Shown here one piece after another: positions 61,617 to 64,000 of a DNA stretch of 64,000 nucleotides. Source of the stretch: Motiliproteus sp041586735. GTDB lineage: Bacteria; Pseudomonadota; Gammaproteobacteria; Pseudomonadales; Balneatricaceae. The notes beneath the pieces are model-generated. The model worked only from the letters and a program-made list of their open reading frames with translations. It had not been told where the DNA came from and ran no database searches. Position numbers and translations under genes: made by a program. How positions within the stretch are numbered: the stretch's first letter is position 1; every line of letters begins with the position of its first letter. The stretch covers positions 62,001 through 126,000 of the forward strand of contig JBFGZQ010000006.1 of the NCBI GenBank assembly GCA_041586735.1, in the 5' to 3' direction.

Positions 61617-64000
61617 CTAGCCCGACGCGCCCTCTAACACCCGATCCCAGATCGCCGCCACGGCCGCACGCAGCTCGCGCAGCTGCTGGTCGCTGATCAC
61701 ATTAGACAGCTCCTGCAACGACAGTTTGTGCCCCAGCGAGCGGTAGGTTTTATAGGTTTCGCGTAGCAACTCGGCATCCTCTGCAGGCAATAACCCTGCC
61801 TGTTCGGCAGCATCGAGAATACGGATGTTATCGGTAAAATGGATCAGCTCCGGGGTTTCTGCCGCTCCCTGCAGGGCAAGGTACTGCACCAGAAACTCGA
61901 TATCGACGATGCCACCCCGATCCTGCTTGAGATTAAAGACCGCGTCCTCCTCGTTAGTGCTGTTCTTGCTGCCCAGATGCTCGCGCATCTTCAGGCGCAT
62001 CTCCCGCACCTCGGTGCGCAGCTTATCCGGGTCACGGTGTTGCCCCAGCACCTGCTGGCGAACCTGTTCAAAGTCACCCTGCAACGCACGACTACCGCTG
62101 ATCACCCGTGCTCGGACCAACGCTTGATGCTCCCAGGTCCAGGCATCTTTAAGCTGGTAATCGCGGAACGCCTTTAACGAGCTGACCAACAAACCGGCAT
62201 TACCCGAGGGCCGCAGGCGCATATCCACCTCGTACAGCTGACCCGAGGTGGTGGCGGTATTGAGCAGCGCGATGATCCGCTGACCCAGGCGGGTAAAGAA
62301 CACCGAATTATCGATCGGTTTTTTGCCCAGCGCCGGATCACCATCGGTACTCAGATTCGCGCTGTCACCATGGATAAACACCAGATCCAGATCTGAGCCA
62401 TAGCTCAGCTCTATACCGCCGACCTTGCCGTAACCCACCACAATAAAGTCTTGGTCGCAGGGCACGCCGGGTGCTTGCTGCGGCGCTCCATGTTTTTCAG
62501 TCATCAGCTTCCAGGCGATATCCAGCGCACCCTCAAGCACCACTTCGGCGATGTAGGTTAAGTAATCGCTCACTTTCATTAGCGGCAAGGCTCCGCTGAT
62601 CTCGGCAGCCGCAACGCGCAACACATGGGCGTTCTTGAAGTAGCGCAGCGCTTCCATCAGCTGCTCGACATCCTCTTCGGGGATTCGCAGCAACTGCTGA
62701 CGCAGCTCCTGTTGCAACGCCTGTTTGTTGGGCGGCGCATACAAACTGGTCACATCGATCAGCTCGTCGAGCAGGATCGGCTGCTTCGCCAGCTGCGCGG
62801 CAAACCAGCCGCTCGAGCTGCACAGCTTGACCAACTGCGCCAACGCGCCAGGATTTTCGACCAGCAGTACCAGATAGGCACTGCGCCGCAGCACCGCTTT
62901 AATCAGTTGCAGGCTGCGCTCCAGCGTTCGGGTCGGGGTCTGCTGCTCCGCGATGGCTTGCAGCAGCTTCGGCATCACCCGATCGAGTCGCTCGCGGGCG
63001 ATCTGCTGCAGCGTTTTCACCGTCCGACTCTGATGCAGATTATCCAGCAGTCGCAGCGCCTCTTCAGGGCGCTCAAATCCGGCACGCTGCAGCTGCTGCA
63101 GCGCCTGTTCCGGCTCCAGCTCAGCCTGCCATAACAGCCGCCAGCCACTCTGTTGATCGTCGGGGTCTGCATCGGTCACGGCCGGTGCGATGACGTCGGC
63201 GAAATGAACCCCGACGCGGTCCCGGTGCTGCTGCAGCTGAACGATAAACTCCGACCAGCTCGCAAATCCCATGCTGAAGGCGATCCGCAACTGCTCCAAG
63301 GGCTCCTCCGGCAGCTCCTGGGTCTGCTTATCGGCGACCGCCTGGATCGCGTGTTCGGTATTGCGTAGAAAACGGTAGGCCTGATATAACTCATCGGCCG
63401 CCTGCTGGGGCATGCCAACGGTTTCGGGCAACAGGCCCAACACCCAACGCAACTCCCGCTGTTGCAGGCGGCTATCACGACCACCGCGGATCAGTTGAAA
63501 AGCCTGGGCAATAAACTCGATTTCGCGAATCCCCCCCGCTCCCAACTTAACATTGCCCTGCATGTTTTTACGCCGCACCTCGCGGTTGATCATCGCCTTC
63601 ATCTCACGCAACGAATCAAAAGCGCTGTAATCAAGGTACTTACGGTAGACAAACGGCCGCAGATCCTGCATCAGTAACGCTCCGGCCTGCTTGTCACCCG
63701 CCACCACCCGCGCCTTAATCATCGCGTAGCGTTCCCAGTCACGTCCCTGATCCTGATAATACTCCTCGATGGCCGCAAAACTGGGCACCAGAATGCCGCT
63801 CTGGCCGTAAGGCCGCAGGCGCATATCGACCCGAAACACAAAGCCGTCGACGGTCTGCGAATCCAGCGCTTGAATCAGCTTCTGTCCCAGCTTGTTAAAA
63901 AAGGTCGAATTGTCCAGACAACGACTGCCACCCTGGGTTTCGCCCAACTCGGGGAAGGCAAAAATCAGGTCGATATCGGAGGACAGGTTGAGCTCGCCAG
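61617..64000 (-). CDS. glnE: Bifunctional glutamine synthetase adenylyltransferase/removase, 5' end cut by window
   Basis: GlnE adenylylates and deadenylylates glutamine synthetase in nitrogen control. About 794 C-terminal residues are visible and the frame stays open to the right edge, beyond the internal ATG at 63947. Both nucleotidyltransferase motifs are present: GELNLSSDIDLIF at the edge (removase half) and GKVGGIELSYGSDLDLVFIHGD near 62400-62450 (adenylylase half, given here in one 22-residue span split as GKVGGIELSYG and SDLDLVFIHGD). FFTRLGQRII and MRLRPSGNAG follow. It converges on the GntR gene. Confidence 0.95.
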   Translation of the reverse strand, partial: GELNLSSDIDLIFAFPELGETQGGSRCLDNSTFFNKLGQKLIQALDSQTVDGFVFRVDMRLRPYGQSGILVPSFAAIEEYYQDQGRDWERYAMIKARVVAGDKQAGALLMQDLRPFVYRKYLDYSAFDSLREMKAMINREVRRKNMQGNVKLGAGGIREIEFIAQAFQLIRGGRDSRLQQRELRWVLGLLPETVGMPQQAADELYQAYRFLRNTEHAIQAVADKQTQELPEEPLEQLRIAFSMGFASWSEFIVQLQQHRDRVGVHFADVIAPAVTDADPDDQQSGWRLLWQAELEPEQALQQLQRAGFERPEEALRLLDNLHQSRTVKTLQQIARERLDRVMPKLLQAIAEQQTPTRTLERSLQLIKAVLRRSAYLVLLVENPGALAQLVKLCSSSGWFAAQLAKQPILLDELIDVTSLYAPPNKQALQQELRQQLLRIPEEDVEQLMEALRYFKNAHVLRVAAAEISGALPLMKVSDYLTYIAEVVLEGALDIAWKLMTEKHGAPQQAPGVPCDQDFIVVGYGKVGGIELSYGSDLDLVFIHGDSANLSTDGDPALGKKPIDNSVFFTRLGQRIIALLNTATTSGQLYEVDMRLRPSGNAGLLVSSLKAFRDYQLKDAWTWEHQALVRARVISGSRALQGDFEQVRQQVLGQHRDPDKLRTEVREMRLKMREHLGSKNSTNEEDAVFNLKQDRGGIVDIEFLVQYLALQGAAETPELIHFTDNIRILDAAEQAGLLPAEDAELLRETYKTYRSLGHKLSLQELSNVISDQQLRELRAAVAAIWDRVLEGASG

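Noticed and set aside
1..64000. CRISPR arrays, prophage, toxin-antitoxin or restriction genes
   Set aside because: No direct-repeat/spacer pattern and no protein with such family marks was found; the only regular repeats are the hexamer array and short tandem repeats listed.

Overview
The window reads as chromosomal DNA of a gammaproteobacterium, probably a free-living (perhaps marine) member of the Pseudomonadales/Oceanospirillales side of the class. The basis is gene order and family type: pyrR-pyrB-inactive pyrC next to ruvX-algH-tonB-gshB-rsmE-metK, followed by tkt-epd-pgk-fba, is an arrangement close to that of Pseudomonas and relatives; KdkA, WaaA, MsbA and the HldE/HldD pair show a Gram-negative LPS envelope. 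The genus cannot be named from the sequence alone.

Layout: (1) 1-8960 holds a partial DUF4136-type lipoprotein gene, sbcDC (DNA end processing), a DASS/SLC13 carboxylate transporter, a small unknown gene, a yadGH-type ABC exporter and yacL. (2) 8991-19034 is accessory: a membrane diguanylate cyclase, a DUF3311/SSS-symporter/M20-amidohydrolase operon facing a LysR regulator, a 20-copy GGCACT hexamer array, a BenK-type aromatic acid transporter and a benzoate-CoA ligase; together these could take an N-acyl amino acid such as hippurate to benzoyl-CoA. A tRNA-Phe gene follows. (3) 19815-36145 is an LPS region: gmhA, hldE, hldD (ADP-heptose), a lower-GC block of glycosyltransferases with glf and a CDP-glycerol-type transferase, then an LpxL-family acyltransferase, msbA, waaA, a heptosyltransferase and kdkA. 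The hldE-hldD junction carries two extra in-frame chimeric mini-ORFs made of pieces of both genes. (4) 36373-54725 is mostly housekeeping: ilvE, msrAB, a DsbA-family protein, pyrimidine genes, glutathione and SAM synthesis, and the transketolase/Epd/Pgk/Fba carbon block, then an alpha/beta hydrolase and a flavodoxin-like protein. (5) 55236-61505 is an acquired-looking island: a broken IS3 transposase, a beta-propeller protein, a lipoprotein and tctABC in one operon, with a divergent GntR regulator. (6) glnE runs off the right edge.

The most unusual sequence features are the triplicated hldE/hldD junction (21789-22140), the hexanucleotide array (15591-15722), the five-gene TctCBA-lipoprotein-propeller operon, and a family of REP-like palindromes sharing GTCGGGTT/AACCCGAC arms. 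No CRISPR array, rRNA, prophage or defence system was seen.
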